A stretch of 64,000 nt of DNA from NCBI GenBank assembly GCA_951799405.1, contig OX637337.1, positions 13,018,347 through 13,082,346 on the forward strand. Direction: 5' to 3'. Source of the stretch: Agapetus fuscipes (taxonomy: Eukaryota; Arthropoda; Insecta; Trichoptera; Glossosomatidae). Shown piece by piece: positions 53,121-63,026 of this stretch. Positions within the stretch are counted from its first letter, which is position 1. The number at the start of each line of letters is the position of its first letter. The position numbers and the translations under genes were made by a program. The notes under the pieces were generated by a model. That model had not been told where the DNA came from. It saw only the letters and a list, made by a program, of their open reading frames with translations, and did not search any database.

Positions 53121-55625
53121 ATAATCTAAGTTGCACACACATATTACATTTGAGATTCATATTAAATGAATTCCCACAAGCAGAGACGTATAAGTTCGCG
53201 GTTAAACATTAAGGAGGGCCACTGATGTATGAGAAAAAAAAAATTACGCTGAATTTTAATCTAAGAGTGAAATTATGTTGCTAAATGACGTAATTTTATT
53301 GTACAGAAAGTTTCATTACAATCAAACAACAACTTTTGTCTCCAAATCGACATTGAAATAATAAGAAATTGAAAAAAAACACAAAAAAAATATTTTTACA
53401 TACTGACTTTAAACCCGATTTTTTAATTTTATTTCTCATGTAAAATAAATGTATAAGGTATAAAATAACACATTTAAGAGAAAAAAGTAAATTACAGAAA
53501 GTAAAATTTTGTTATTGATAACGTAAAAAATCCGTTTTTTTTCGAATTTTGGCCTGACACTGCGAGACGTTATTTTAGGTTAAATATTTTTTTCTAATGT
53601 TGATTTAAAAAAAAAACGTTGCAAAGACTTTTGTGCTGTTCTTCAAAGACATTTTGCTAGTTTTCGTATGATAAACGCAGATGAGATAGATCCATTTGCC
53701 CACCGTGTGCTGTGAAAAAAAATGAGATCTCCATCTGATGTCTTTTGAGATGTTAGTGGTTCAGATGTATTTTTCTGCCAATTTGTAATACCACAGTAAG
53801 TTGTAACAACAAAGTTAATTCATGGAACTTGTAAGAGTCAATTTTCCCACCTTGCATGATAAGAATTTTTAGAATCTTACGTGTATCTGCGAGGAGTTCA
53901 CTTCGGTGTTTGTGAAGATTCGTAACTTCGCTATCAGTAAGTTTTCTGAATGAGCAAAGCAACTATTTTTTCACTTGGCGCAATCAATTATCATTTTAGG
54001 TTCTCCTGATGAATATTTTTAATTTAAATAAACTTCGATAAATGTCGGAAACCATCTTTTCAATAGGATGACACTTACAAATATCATAAATGTAACTGAA
54101 CATAGTTAAACTGAAAAGTAATCATTATTTTTGAGTATATGCTAAAAAAATAAGACATATTATTATAAATCAAGCTAAAGCGTATGCTTGAACAACATAA
54201 TTTGCCAAATTAATAAGATTTTTAAGGGATCCTAAGCTCTATAGCTCGCGGAATCCACCAAGCATAGGATTTTTTTCCTGGAGTTTTATGGGCTAAGTTT
54301 ATGTTTTCTAAGACAAACTTGTATAGATATAATTGATCTGTACTTAAACCTTGTGCGAATAAATCATAATGGGTATTAAAAGTTTTTTTGAAAACTAATT
54401 GAATGTTTCACATTTGATACCATGCAGAACTTATGAAGTTATGAGTGCTGCCACTTTTCCCAAAACTCAATACCTGTAGAAAGTTCTTGCCAATGTAGAA
54501 ACATCCAGTAAACCTTTTTTGAAAAGTTGGCGATGCAGCTTTGGAAATAATTCTTGTGAGACTGGCTGTGGAGATATACATACTCAATGATGATGGTGTT
54601 TTATGTTATTTTAAGATTTAGGCATGTTCTTTTACCATCAATGTATTTTGGTTCGATTATCTAAGCTTTTTTACGTAGATTCTTTTTTCTATGATTTATT
54701 AGTTACTTTATAACGACTATGGCTGTACCTATGTCCAATAATCATTTTCCCTGGTGTTTGCTAGTCAGTTAGGAAGCTTCACTTTTGTGCGAATACTCCG
54801 CAATCTCCATGAAAGGCGCATTGATTTATTTCTTTACATTTACAGGACAATAAATGTAAAACAGCATATTATTCATCATCTTCATCATAAGGTCAACAGT
54901 CTTGGGTGGGTTTTTTTTAAACAATATCAGTTGTTTTTGGAGATTTTGGCGTTTTTTGGTGATTTTCAAAACATTTCTTGTCCAGTTGTGCAGTTACATT
55001 ACTGCATTAAAAGATACATTTCATGACACTTCATGCTTTCAAGAATAAAACAAATTTTACCAGTCACAGGTCATTGAAATAAGTTTCGTATTCAACTCAT
55101 AGTGACAACGCGCGGTCACAAATTCTTTGCAAAATAGTGAAATTCGACGCTCTCTCTACCCCTCCTACTGCTTATTTAGTGAAAAAATAACTTGTTTATT
55201 TGTACTATTGGTGCGCATTACTACATTTTATGCACAAAAATATAGAAATTACCGTAAAATCTCAATTCCTTATTGTATTATTAGCCCTCATGAAAAATGA
55301 TAAAAATGACATTTTTTCGAAACTTTGAGGCCGATTTGGAGACAGATGATAAATACTTTTACGGAATTTTATTTTACACACGTAATTTGAACTTCTTTTG
55401 GCAACATATTTTAACTATTAGATGATTATTATCCAAAAAAAAAAAATCGGCCCTCCTTATTAAACATGCCGCATGTGGACCTACAATATAAAAACCAAAT
55501 CTCAAATGAACATAAGCCCTGCAACTCTTGCCGTCCTTCCCTGAAACCGAGGTGACCTTGGCAAAGTGAAACATTGTTTACAGTATGAGTGGACAGCCTC
55601 ATACCAACCTATAAGTCACGGAATA
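53121..55625 (-). repeat. T250 copy split by a 2.25-kb hAT-like transposon
   Basis: The minus-strand T250 is present as 55625-55460 and 53209-53121. The halves join perfectly if the transposon and one copy of TTAAACAT are removed. Confidence 0.93.
53210..55459. mobile_element. hAT-like DNA transposon, 2,250 bp, no intact transposase
   Basis: Ends are TAAGGAGGGCC (53210-53220) and GGCCCTCCTTA (55449-55459), an 11-bp perfect inverted repeat. TTAAACAT is duplicated exactly at 53202-53209 and 55460-55467. The 8-bp duplication points to hAT. A second inverted pair lies inside: TGTCTCCAAATCG (53337) and CGATTTGGAGACAG (55333), probable subterminal binding motifs. The longest frames (69 codons minus at 53753-53962; 90 codons plus at 54754-55026) show no recognised hAT motif, so it is decayed or non-autonomous. 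Confidence 0.88.
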
Positions 55626-55846
55626 CAAACAATGAATTACATAATTATATTTTTTCAATTGTACTTTGATTTATAGGCTGGTATGAGGCTGACCCCCTAT
55701 ACTGGAAAAGATGTTTCACTTTGCCAATATCACCTCTGTTCCGGGGAAGTTCAGCAAAAGTTACAGGGTTTATGTGCATTTGAGATTTGAATTTTAATTT
55801 GCAGGTACACATACAGCGTTTGTACTTATTGTTAATATTAATATAT

Positions 55847-56297
55847 TGTTACGTTTTTCCTGGGTTCTTTTAATTAAAACACAAGTTTAACACAAGTTAG
55901 CCATACAGTTTATTTACACAGACTTTCTTACAATAGATTTATTTTTAACAGACTTCTAACAGATTTATTTTAACACACTTATTTATTTCGTACAGATTAC
56001 ATTTATTTTACACCATATTGGTCGCCCTAGTAACTAGATATTCCACTGTGTGAGTGCTTCGAAGACTGACTCGCTTCAGCCCATTGTCGCCCTTCTTATA
56101 GCGGAACCTAGGGGCCATTCCAGCCTGGCCTAGAAAGTTCCACTACCACAGTTGTATAGACGATTCTGGACATATTTATTTCATGAAGAGTCCATTTCCT
56201 ACCTACATACACACCTTACAATTACAATCGTCTGGGCCAGAACATTCTCTCAAAACACACGTACACCAATAAACATCTACCAGTGTATTTCGTTACA
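55847..56297 (-). repeat. LTR (3' LTR of the minus-strand element)
   Basis: Starts TGTTACG and ends CGTTACA on the plus strand. By eye it is identical over 451 bp to 58761-59211. On the minus strand it holds a TATAAGAAGGG-type TATA box (near 56095) and several AATAAA signals. Confidence 0.93.
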
Positions 56298-58304
56298 TTA
56301 TCCCCCCCTTAGACTGTTCTGCCCCGGAACAGTCTTTTCTTTAAGAAGGTACGGGCAGTTTGACCCACAGTTGCATCCAGTGGTCAGGAAAAATGACGTT
56401 CCACGGAATTTTCCCCTTAGGGTTTTGCCCGTCATTGCTGGCTGGTGTGGGGGGGGGTGCTTTCCTCTTGGCGGCCGGCATGGGCACCTTTCCTTGGTTG
56501 GGGGCGCCGCCTTGCGTCCCCGGTCGGCCACCGCTCCTCGGCTCCGCTTGCTCGCCGGCTCCTGCGTCAAAGGATCAGAATCCTTGTCCGTCGTCGGAGC
56601 CGCTCTCCTGCTCGGAAACGGAGTTCTCACTCTCGGTCTCGTCCTCTGACTCGCTGGGTTGCTTCCTGCCGCGCCATGCTTGGGTCGTCCCTTCTGCTTG
56701 CTCTGCTTGGCTGAGCCCCTGCGGGCGGGGGCGCGGCGCCTGCGGGAGGGGTGCTTTCCTCTTGGCGGCCGGCATGGGCGCCTTTCCTTGGTTGGGGGCG
56801 CCGCCTTGCGTCCCCGGTCAGCCACCGCTCCTCGGCTCCGCTTGCTCGCCGGCTCCTGCGTCAAAGGATCAGAATCCTTGGTTGTCGGAGCCGCTCTCCT
56901 GCTCGGAAGCGGAGTTTTCACTCTTGCTCTCGTCCTCTGACTCGCTGAGTGGCTTCCTGCCGCGCCATGCTTGGGTCGTCCCTTCTGCTTGCTCTGCTTG
57001 GCTGAGCCCCTGCGGGCGGGGGCGCGGCGCCTGCGGGAGAGAGCGCCCCCCTCCCCCACTGACGGGTCAAAGTCAGAGTCCGCCTCCTGTCCGGAGCCAC
57101 TCGGGTTGTACGAGCCATCTGAATCCCCTAATTCATCCCTGCTGACTTTGGGTCCCCGCACTTTGGTTTCCGGATCTGTTTCATACTCCTCGTTAGAGTA
57201 ACCTCTCTTGACAATAGCAGCAGCGGACCTTCTGGGCCTGCCTCCCGTGGCCTCGCCGCGGTCAGTCACCGGCCTCTCCTTCATCAGCCCCCTGGCGTGC
57301 GAGGAGACCTGCTTTGGCAGCAGCAGGAAGCCCACCACCCTGCTGACCAGCTCCGTGGGCGCGCCCCTCTTGTCCAAGCCCAGCTTCTCGCACAGCGTCC
57401 GCAGCTGCTTGGGCTCCAGCTTCTGCACCTCCTCCAGCTTGGCCTTGTGCTCAGGCGTGTCCTTCTCAAACTCGTAGCCCTTGAACTTCTTTTTGTTGCG
57501 CTTGATGAGGTTCGTGCGGCACAATTGATTGTACCGGAACTTGAGGTCCTCCATCTTGAACCTGGAGATGGCCACCTCCACGTCGGGGATGTGGTAGATG
57601 GGGATGCCCCGGCCCGCGGGCACGGGCACCGGCGGCTCCACGGCCTTCTTCTTCTTGGGAGCCTCCTCCACGGCCTCCTCCGCCTTCTTCTTGGGCGCGG
57701 GCTTCTTCTTCACACTGTTGGCCTTCTTGGCCTTGCCCTTCTTGTCCTTGGCGTCCTCATCCTCCTCCTTGGCGTCCGTCTCCTCCTTCGCATCCTTGTC
57801 AGCCTTCACCTCGGCCGAGTCACTTTTGCCGTTTTCAGCCGACTTGACATCATCTTTGTCATCTTTGCTGTCAGCTGCGTCCTCAGCCTTGAGCTGGCCG
57901 TTGTTTTTGGCCTTCAGGTCTCCCTTCCCCAACTTCTGAGATGACTCATCCTCAGTTGACATATCGGCCTTTTTGTCATCCTGATTATCACTTAATTTTA
58001 CACTATCAGTGTCCACCAACATTTTTAAGGCTAGGTTTTTAGCCATCTCCTCCTTCCAACCAGCTAGGTCTTCCCTCAAGCTCTTGATGTTGGCAGCCAT
58101 CTTTGTTTTAAACTCTTCCACGGCTCGCTCGCGGTCCCCTCCAGACGCCATGACAAAATATGCCGGGTCTTCGCCTGACTGTTCCAAGGCCTCCATGAGG
58201 CGTGCCTGTAAGGCTGCCTTTCCTCCTGAGGTCTCCAGGTCCCTCTCCAGAAGCTCATTCTTAAGCTCATAGACTTTGAGGTCCTTGATGTTCACCTTAG
58301 CCAT
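56298..58304 (-). CDS. Gag-like SAP N-terminus fused to DEK-like chromatin protein
   Basis: An intact 668-codon ORF, ATG at 58304 and TAA touching the 3' LTR. Residues 4-40 (VNIKDLKVYELKNELLERDL) form a SAP-type helix pair, followed to ~98 by a charged helical segment (VEEFKTKMAANIKSLREDL). This layout is known from N-termini of some insect retroelement Gags. Residues ~100-225 are Lys/Glu/Asp-rich. Residues ~233-331 resemble the DEK core DNA-binding region: IPIYHIPDVEVAISRFK, KKKFKGYEFEKDTPEHK, LRTLCEKLGLDKRGAPTELV and RVVGFLLLPK. Residues 355-420 are acidic and Ser-rich. Residues 421-519 and 520-617 are a near-perfect basic tandem duplication. The last ~45 residues look like retrotransposon tail sequence. 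DEK is a nuclear DNA/chromatin-binding protein; its C-terminal winged-helix domain is not seen here. The ORF is far more GC- and CpG-rich than its flanks and has no introns, which suggests capture of a host mRNA. Overlapping plus-strand frames are shadows. Confidence 0.82.
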   Translation of the reverse strand: MAKVNIKDLKVYELKNELLERDLETSGGKAALQARLMEALEQSGEDPAYFVMASGGDRERAVEEFKTKMAANIKSLREDLAGWKEEMAKNLALKMLVDTDSVKLSDNQDDKKADMSTEDESSQKLGKGDLKAKNNGQLKAEDAADSKDDKDDVKSAENGKSDSAEVKADKDAKEETDAKEEDEDAKDKKGKAKKANSVKKKPAPKKKAEEAVEEAPKKKKAVEPPVPVPAGRGIPIYHIPDVEVAISRFKMEDLKFRYNQLCRTNLIKRNKKKFKGYEFEKDTPEHKAKLEEVQKLEPKQLRTLCEKLGLDKRGAPTELVSRVVGFLLLPKQVSSHARGLMKERPVTDRGEATGGRPRRSAAAIVKRGYSNEEYETDPETKVRGPKVSRDELGDSDGSYNPSGSGQEADSDFDPSVGEGGALSRRRRAPARRGSAKQSKQKGRPKHGAAGSHSASQRTRARVKTPLPSRRAAPTTKDSDPLTQEPASKRSRGAVADRGRKAAPPTKERRPCRPPRGKHPSRRRRAPARRGSAKQSKQKGRPKHGAAGSNPASQRTRPRVRTPFPSRRAAPTTDKDSDPLTQEPASKRSRGAVADRGRKAAPPTKERCPCRPPRGKHPPPHQPAMTGKTLRGKFRGTSFFLTTGCNCGSNCPYLLKEKTVPGQNSLRGG
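56457..57046 (-). repeat. Tandem ~294-bp duplication inside the DEK-like ORF
   Basis: Two adjacent GC-rich units of ~98 codons encode SRRRRAPARRGSAKQSKQKG through KERRPCRPPRGKHP and the same with few changes (SHSAS/SNPAS; TTK/TTDK). The two differ in length by 3 bp, keeping the frame. Confidence 0.9.
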
Positions 58305-58760
58305 TTTTTATTTTAACAAACTTCAAAACAAAAATATTTGCAAATTTATTTAATACGGGTGATGAGTTTTATATATGAAGTTATTTTTAAATACGTACTT
58401 TAGCAAAATAATAATTTATCTAATTATACTGACGGTAGGTAGGTACCGCCTTTTAATATTTATTTTTAAATTTCAAATAATGATATTAGATAATGATTAT
58501 TTACTTTGCTTCGCCAGATCGGCTAATGAGTATTTACTAACACTATCACAATATTATTAACACGTTATCTATGCACACTTCAATCAAATTTTTAGCGGGT
58601 AACCACACGATCGTTTTTAATTCAAGTTTAACCAGTTTTATTTAAAACTTTTTTTTTTTTTATTCATCAGTTTTTATTATGTTGTCCACATATATTTTTC
58701 AAAAGTCTCAAGCACAGTTTTTACTTGGTACTTGGTTTTAAACCCCACACCTGACACCAC
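58305..58760 (-). other. Leader of the LTR element with primer-binding site
   Basis: AT-rich untranslated leader between the 5' LTR and the ORF. The primer-binding-site-like 17-mer starts one base after the LTR. The matching tRNA was not identified. An A-run (minus strand) lies near 58650. Confidence 0.75.
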
Positions 58761-59211
58761 TGTTACGTTTTTCCTGGGTTCTTTTAATTAAAACACAAGT
58801 TTAACACAAGTTAGCCATACAGTTTATTTACACAGACTTTCTTACAATAGATTTATTTTTAACAGACTTCTAACAGATTTATTTTAACACACTTATTTAT
58901 TTCGTACAGATTACATTTATTTTACACCATATTGGTCGCCCTAGTAACTAGATATTCCACTGTGTGAGTGCTTCGAAGACTGACTCGCTTCAGCCCATTG
59001 TCGCCCTTCTTATAGCGGAACCTAGGGGCCATTCCAGCCTGGCCTAGAAAGTTCCACTACCACAGTTGTATAGACGATTCTGGACATATTTATTTCATGA
59101 AGAGTCCATTTCCTACCTACATACACACCTTACAATTACAATCGTCTGGGCCAGAACATTCTCTCAAAACACACGTACACCAATAAACATCTACCAGTGT
59201 ATTTCGTTACA
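58761..59211 (-). repeat. LTR (5' LTR of the minus-strand element)
   Basis: Pairs with 55847-56297; same length and, as far as I can read, same sequence. Confidence 0.93.
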
Positions 59212-59245
59212 ATATCTTTGCTTGTATAGATTCCAGATTATGGTG

Positions 59246-59785
59246 GTATCTGGTCAGCGTCATCTATTGAAATTCTGCCAATTATTCTTATACTCCCTGC
59301 CATGCTTTATATCGCATTGTTATTTGTGAATGGCTGCTGTCAGGTTGCTGCAGGTTTACCACCGCTGAACTTTACATGTAAGAATCAGTGGCCTTTGTCA
59401 AATGTTAGCGCGTTAAAAAACTTAAAACAACAAACGACTGCCTCACTCCGCCAGACAGGGCGCAGCAAGGGTGTAGCGAGGAAAACTACGCAAAGGGGCG
59501 ACAAAAATATTGAAAGCTACTCTCGCCTCTGTGTTTTTATAGAATTTCAAATAAGTAATAATTTATTAAAAGAAAGGATATTAGACGTATTATTATTGAA
59601 TTCCATACCGTACAAAATGAGCATTTTCTGAGAAGGTCGGTTATCACATTATATTAATTCACAAACAGCTCCTCCCCAGTTGTGATAATCTATGTTCATC
59701 GTCGTACGTTACAAAACCTTTTGATTGAGAGCTAGAAACATCTCGTTCCTGTTTTTCTTCAATGGCGCTTCAGCCCGACTCCAGC
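59246..59785. other. Unannotated stretch
   Basis: No gene supported; a 109-codon frame (59302-59631) has no recognised domain. Confidence 0.3.
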
Positions 59786-59789
59786 ATTA

Positions 59790-60010
59790 AACTTCTACCA
59801 CCAACTCCACCTGTCCTCCGACGTCCTTCTCCAATTCGCAACTTGCAGAAACGAAGCTGCATCCATCTCCACTTCAGCTCTTCATCTAAGTCAGGGCTCT
59901 CCCACTCTGCCTTCCCCCCGGATGCCTGATCATTACTTCTTTAGAAATCTGTACTCCTGGCATTCTGGAACTTGTCCAACCCACCCCAACCATTGCAGTC
60001 GTCTTAATGT
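59790..60010 (-). pseudogene. Decayed RTE-like LINE C-terminal fragment
   Basis: On the minus strand, 60005-59945 reads RRLQWLGWVGQV (compare RRLRWLGHV boxes of LINEs). 59870-59795 gives VANWRRTSEDRWSWW, matching 3100-3170. Dead by frameshifts and stops. Confidence 0.55.
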
Positions 60011-60250
60011 TGAAATACTAGATGTTTGGTATATGCTGGACAGTAATAAACAAGGGCCTCACAATCCTTGTTATTTCTCTGTCCAGTTTATATATGTAGT
60101 CTGCTGCCATGGGGTGCTCCAGACAGACAGCTAAATGCCGTGACCTTTTGCCTTTGACCTTTGAGCGACTACCTCCTGTTATTGCCGATCGTTCTCTGTA
60201 ATAGTGAAACAACAAATCGATAACACCGTGCTTCTTTTCTATCTGTGTAA
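60011..60250. other. Unannotated stretch
   Basis: Nothing recognised. Confidence 0.3.
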
Positions 60251-60254
60251 GTGC

Positions 60255-60350
60255 CCCGGTCGATAGTTGCGCTTAAAACCGGAGAGTTAGGGTTTTATTC
60301 CCCACAAGGCTGTTTTTTTAGTATACCACCACAAAGGCTTAAAACACATT
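60255..60350 (+). repeat. SINE-B head fragment
   Basis: CCCCGGTCGATAGTTGCGC and box B-like AGGGTTTTATTCCCC; only the head region. Confidence 0.5.
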
Positions 60351-62060
60351 TAGGCATGAATAATTGTTTTCCCATTTTATTTTTTAGTTCAAATAGTATT
60401 GTCTATGATCATTAAAACATTATATCTCCTGGAGTCATTTTGAATAAGTTTGATTCAACATCTCAGCTTAATGACATGACGTGTGTACCCCGAGTGTAAA
60501 ACATTACATAAACTCCCCTCGATCCCGTAAATTAAAATGTGTTTTAAAACTAAATCACTCACTATGAGTTCTGTTGTATCTTCCAAACATTTTCATATTT
60601 GGGAAGTTTATGTAATGCTTTATGAGCATAGACTGTTGTTACTCCCAAGATGCGAACTAACCTGGCAAAGGAATTGACTGTAGGGAAGGGTAATGGCTAT
60701 GCTCAATGAGATCTCCTCCTCGGTTGATATCTTCCACCTGGGTGAGAATTGGATGATCTCTTTATCGTTTAATTTAGAATTTGTGAGTACACTTTAATTA
60801 AAAATATTATTTAAAGCAGGCATTGCCTGTAATGTTTTTATTTCAATTTTACAAAAAATAATCTATTGTCTATAAAAACACATAAATTATACAATGGTAC
60901 CCTTTCCCACGTCACATTTCGCATTTATATATTTACGCATCTTTTGATAAAACCTTTTCTCCCTTGATTAATGATGAAAGTCATCCCTTCTCCAGCCGTT
61001 GCGTTGTTGAGGTTTTTCACTTACAAAGAATTAAAAGGGTTTACTTGTGTTTTACTTTTACCTGTCGACGTTTACGAATTAAATAATTAGTGAAACAAAA
61101 TGTAAGCTTCTCAATTTATCATAAATTATGGTAGAATAGCAGTAATATAAATGCTTCATTGAAATAGGGCCAAATATTCAATTATTAACAAAGTATGCGG
61201 CTTGGTTCTATATGACAAGGCAAATAACATCAAATCTAATAAACATCTACTTTTGCAATGATTGCTAGAATTTTTTTACTATTTTTCCTTTATTTACATC
61301 TTCTAATTTGCCTTTAGTTTTTAATAATGACATATTGGCATCTCATAACCTGCTAAGTGCGCAATTTCATGGTTCATACTGATTACTGGAGACATGATCT
61401 CTCCTAAATCGCATTCTGGATCTGCTTAATCTCATTATGACCTCTATTTCACAATATTTTCGTGTGTGGTCATTGCCAATGCGATCTCAGAATGTTCTGC
61501 TTGTGATCATTCTAAAGACTTTCATTTCGGATGTTCTGAGTAGCCTCTTGGCTGAGTAGCCTCTGCTTGTGGCCGCTTTGGCTTCTATTGTAAAATATTA
61601 TTATTTATGAAAATATATTTCATGCGAGGTTGTGTAACCTGTATGACAGAGCGGTGAGGAAGGCGTTCATATTAAAAACCAGTAAAATGCATTCCCACGG
61701 GAGCGATCCATCTCTGCGCGAATAACGATATTATATTTAGGATCTATACATTTTGTCCAGTGGCGCTTTCACCATCGATAAGATTAAAAATCAATGTGCT
61801 CTTTTTCTGTTTTATGCATAGGAATGCAGATTAAATTCGTTATAGATATTTGAAATATTTATTAACAGTTTTAAAAGCGCTTCAATTATTCCTGTCCTTA
61901 GGATATGCGGACAAACATTCAGTAAGGGTAGGTACGAGTATGTTATTTCAATTTTAGTTTATATGCATATTAGCTGTACCTACGTCTACGATTGTGAGAT
62001 GGTAAGAGCTACATTTTTCCTATTGGGCTGTGGTTTGCTGTAAGACCAGTCACCTTGAAC
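60351..62060. other. Unannotated 1.7-kb stretch
   Basis: No gene, T250 or SINE is recognised. AT-rich, with diverged AGTAGCCTCT repeats near 61540-61565 only. Confidence 0.35.
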
Positions 62061-62064
62061 TGTA

Positions 62065-62160
62065 GCTATGTCGCCATTCCGCTATAGGTGGCCAGAGACT
62101 TTGTCAAGTTGCCTCCATTTCTTTCTATCCTTGCATACTTCTCTTATTTGAAATAGTTGA
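62065..62160 (-). pseudogene. Short LINE end fragment
   Basis: GTCGCCATTCCGCTATAGGT, GGCCAGAGACTTTG and CTATCCTTGCATACTTCTC match the minus-strand LINE end at 22690-22760. Confidence 0.55.
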
Positions 62161-62163
62161 CAA

Positions 62164-62385
62164 TCCTTGACTTAAAGGACCATACTCTAAAAAATGGTTC
62201 ACTTTACCAATGTTGTCGTCGTCCCGTCTATTTATAAAAAATTCGGCAAGAGGTTAGTTTAGTTCATTGCAAGAGTTGCCGGGTTTATTTTCATTTGAGA
62301 TTAGTGTTTTTTAAATTTGTAATTACATATGCAGCATGCGTAAGCGTACACTTAAACGTGTGTGGTTGAGGGCCTTATAGTGAGA
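62164..62385 (+). repeat. Degenerate T250 copy
   Basis: TCCTTGACTTAAAGGACCAT, AAAAATGGTTCACTTTACC, TTTCATTTGAGATTAG and ATATGCAGCATGCGTAAG. A ~30-bp extra segment near 62225-62265 carries a second AAGAG motif. Confidence 0.75.
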
Positions 62386-62737
62386 TATTGAGTTTTATCG
62401 GTCTTTCGATGTGTCGGTGAATTTTAGTCAGATCTTTCAGGAGACTGTCTTTCTGAACGGGTCAGGGCTCGTTAAATCTATCTTCCTCTTCTCTCCCTTT
62501 GTAATATTGAAGCATTATCTCTCTCTCGTTACAAAACTTCCAGATGATTTTCTGCATCTTAAGAATCTCAATGAGAGCTTAAGGATTAGAAAGAAAAGGA
62601 ATATCACGTGAGTAGAATAGTTTTTAATTTCATCGGTCGGCAACGCTTCAGGTTCCGCCACTGTTCTTTTAGAGATGAATTTCAGCTCAGGGTGACTTGG
62701 TGATGTATTGCCTACAGTAACAGGGCTGGAGTCTATC
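62386..62737. other. Unannotated stretch
   Basis: A 66-codon frame (62411-62611) has no recognised domain; nothing else seen. Confidence 0.3.
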
Positions 62738-62990
62738 CATAATCTATAATCTTAGTTGCAAACATATATTAACATTTAAGATTCATATAAAATTTATGCT
62801 CACGAGCAGAGACGTATAAGTTCGCGCTTACACAAACCACATGTATACTTACAATATAGAAATCTAAATTGCAATGAACGAACCCTGCAACTCTTGCCGG
62901 TCTTTCGTGAAACAGGGGTGACATTAGCAATGTGAATATTTTTTTACAGAATGTTCGTCAGCCCTATTTCAATCTTTCAGTCAAGGTCGA
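62738..62990 (-). repeat. T250 copy, near complete
   Basis: The minus strand runs from CCTTGACTGAAAGATTG to GCAACTAAGATTATAGATTA. Confidence 0.87.
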
Positions 62991-63026
62991 AGGAGTATAC
63001 CATCAAAATATAAGTACCTATATATT

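Larger units (their letters stand above)
55847..59211 (-). mobile_element. Non-autonomous LTR retrotransposon carrying a DEK-like gene
   Basis: A 3,365-bp element bounded by two 451-bp direct LTRs with 4-bp ATAT duplications (55843-55846 and 59212-59215). Read on the minus strand: LTR (59211-58761), one spacer base, a tRNA primer-binding-site-like TGGTGTCAGGTGTGGGG (58759-58743), a ~440-bp AT-rich leader, a 668-codon ORF (58304-56298), a purine tract AAGGGGGGGATAA (56310-56298) and the second LTR. Protease, RT, RNase H, integrase and env are all absent, so mobilisation must have come from a related full element. Short duplication and LTR ends fit the Ty3/gypsy group; this is an inference. Confidence 0.92.
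55663..59245 (+). repeat. T250 copy split by the LTR retrotransposon
   Basis: The left part 55663-55846 (TTTATAGGCTGGTATGAGGC ... TTAATATTAATATAT) and the right part from 59212 (ATATCTTTGCTTGTATAGAT) rejoin to give the family phrase AATATATCTTTGC. The LTR element therefore inserted 30-35 bp from the 3' end of this unit. Confidence 0.88.

Noticed and set aside
56360..57944. Plus-strand genes of 261 and 215 codons
   Set aside because: They are antisense shadows of the GC-rich 668-codon ORF. Their sequences are low-complexity, and the minus-strand frame has the recognisable domains and sits correctly between leader and purine tract.
55847..59211. Endogenous retrovirus
   Set aside because: No pol or env is present; the internal ORF is a chromatin-type protein, so the evidence supports only a non-autonomous LTR retrotransposon.
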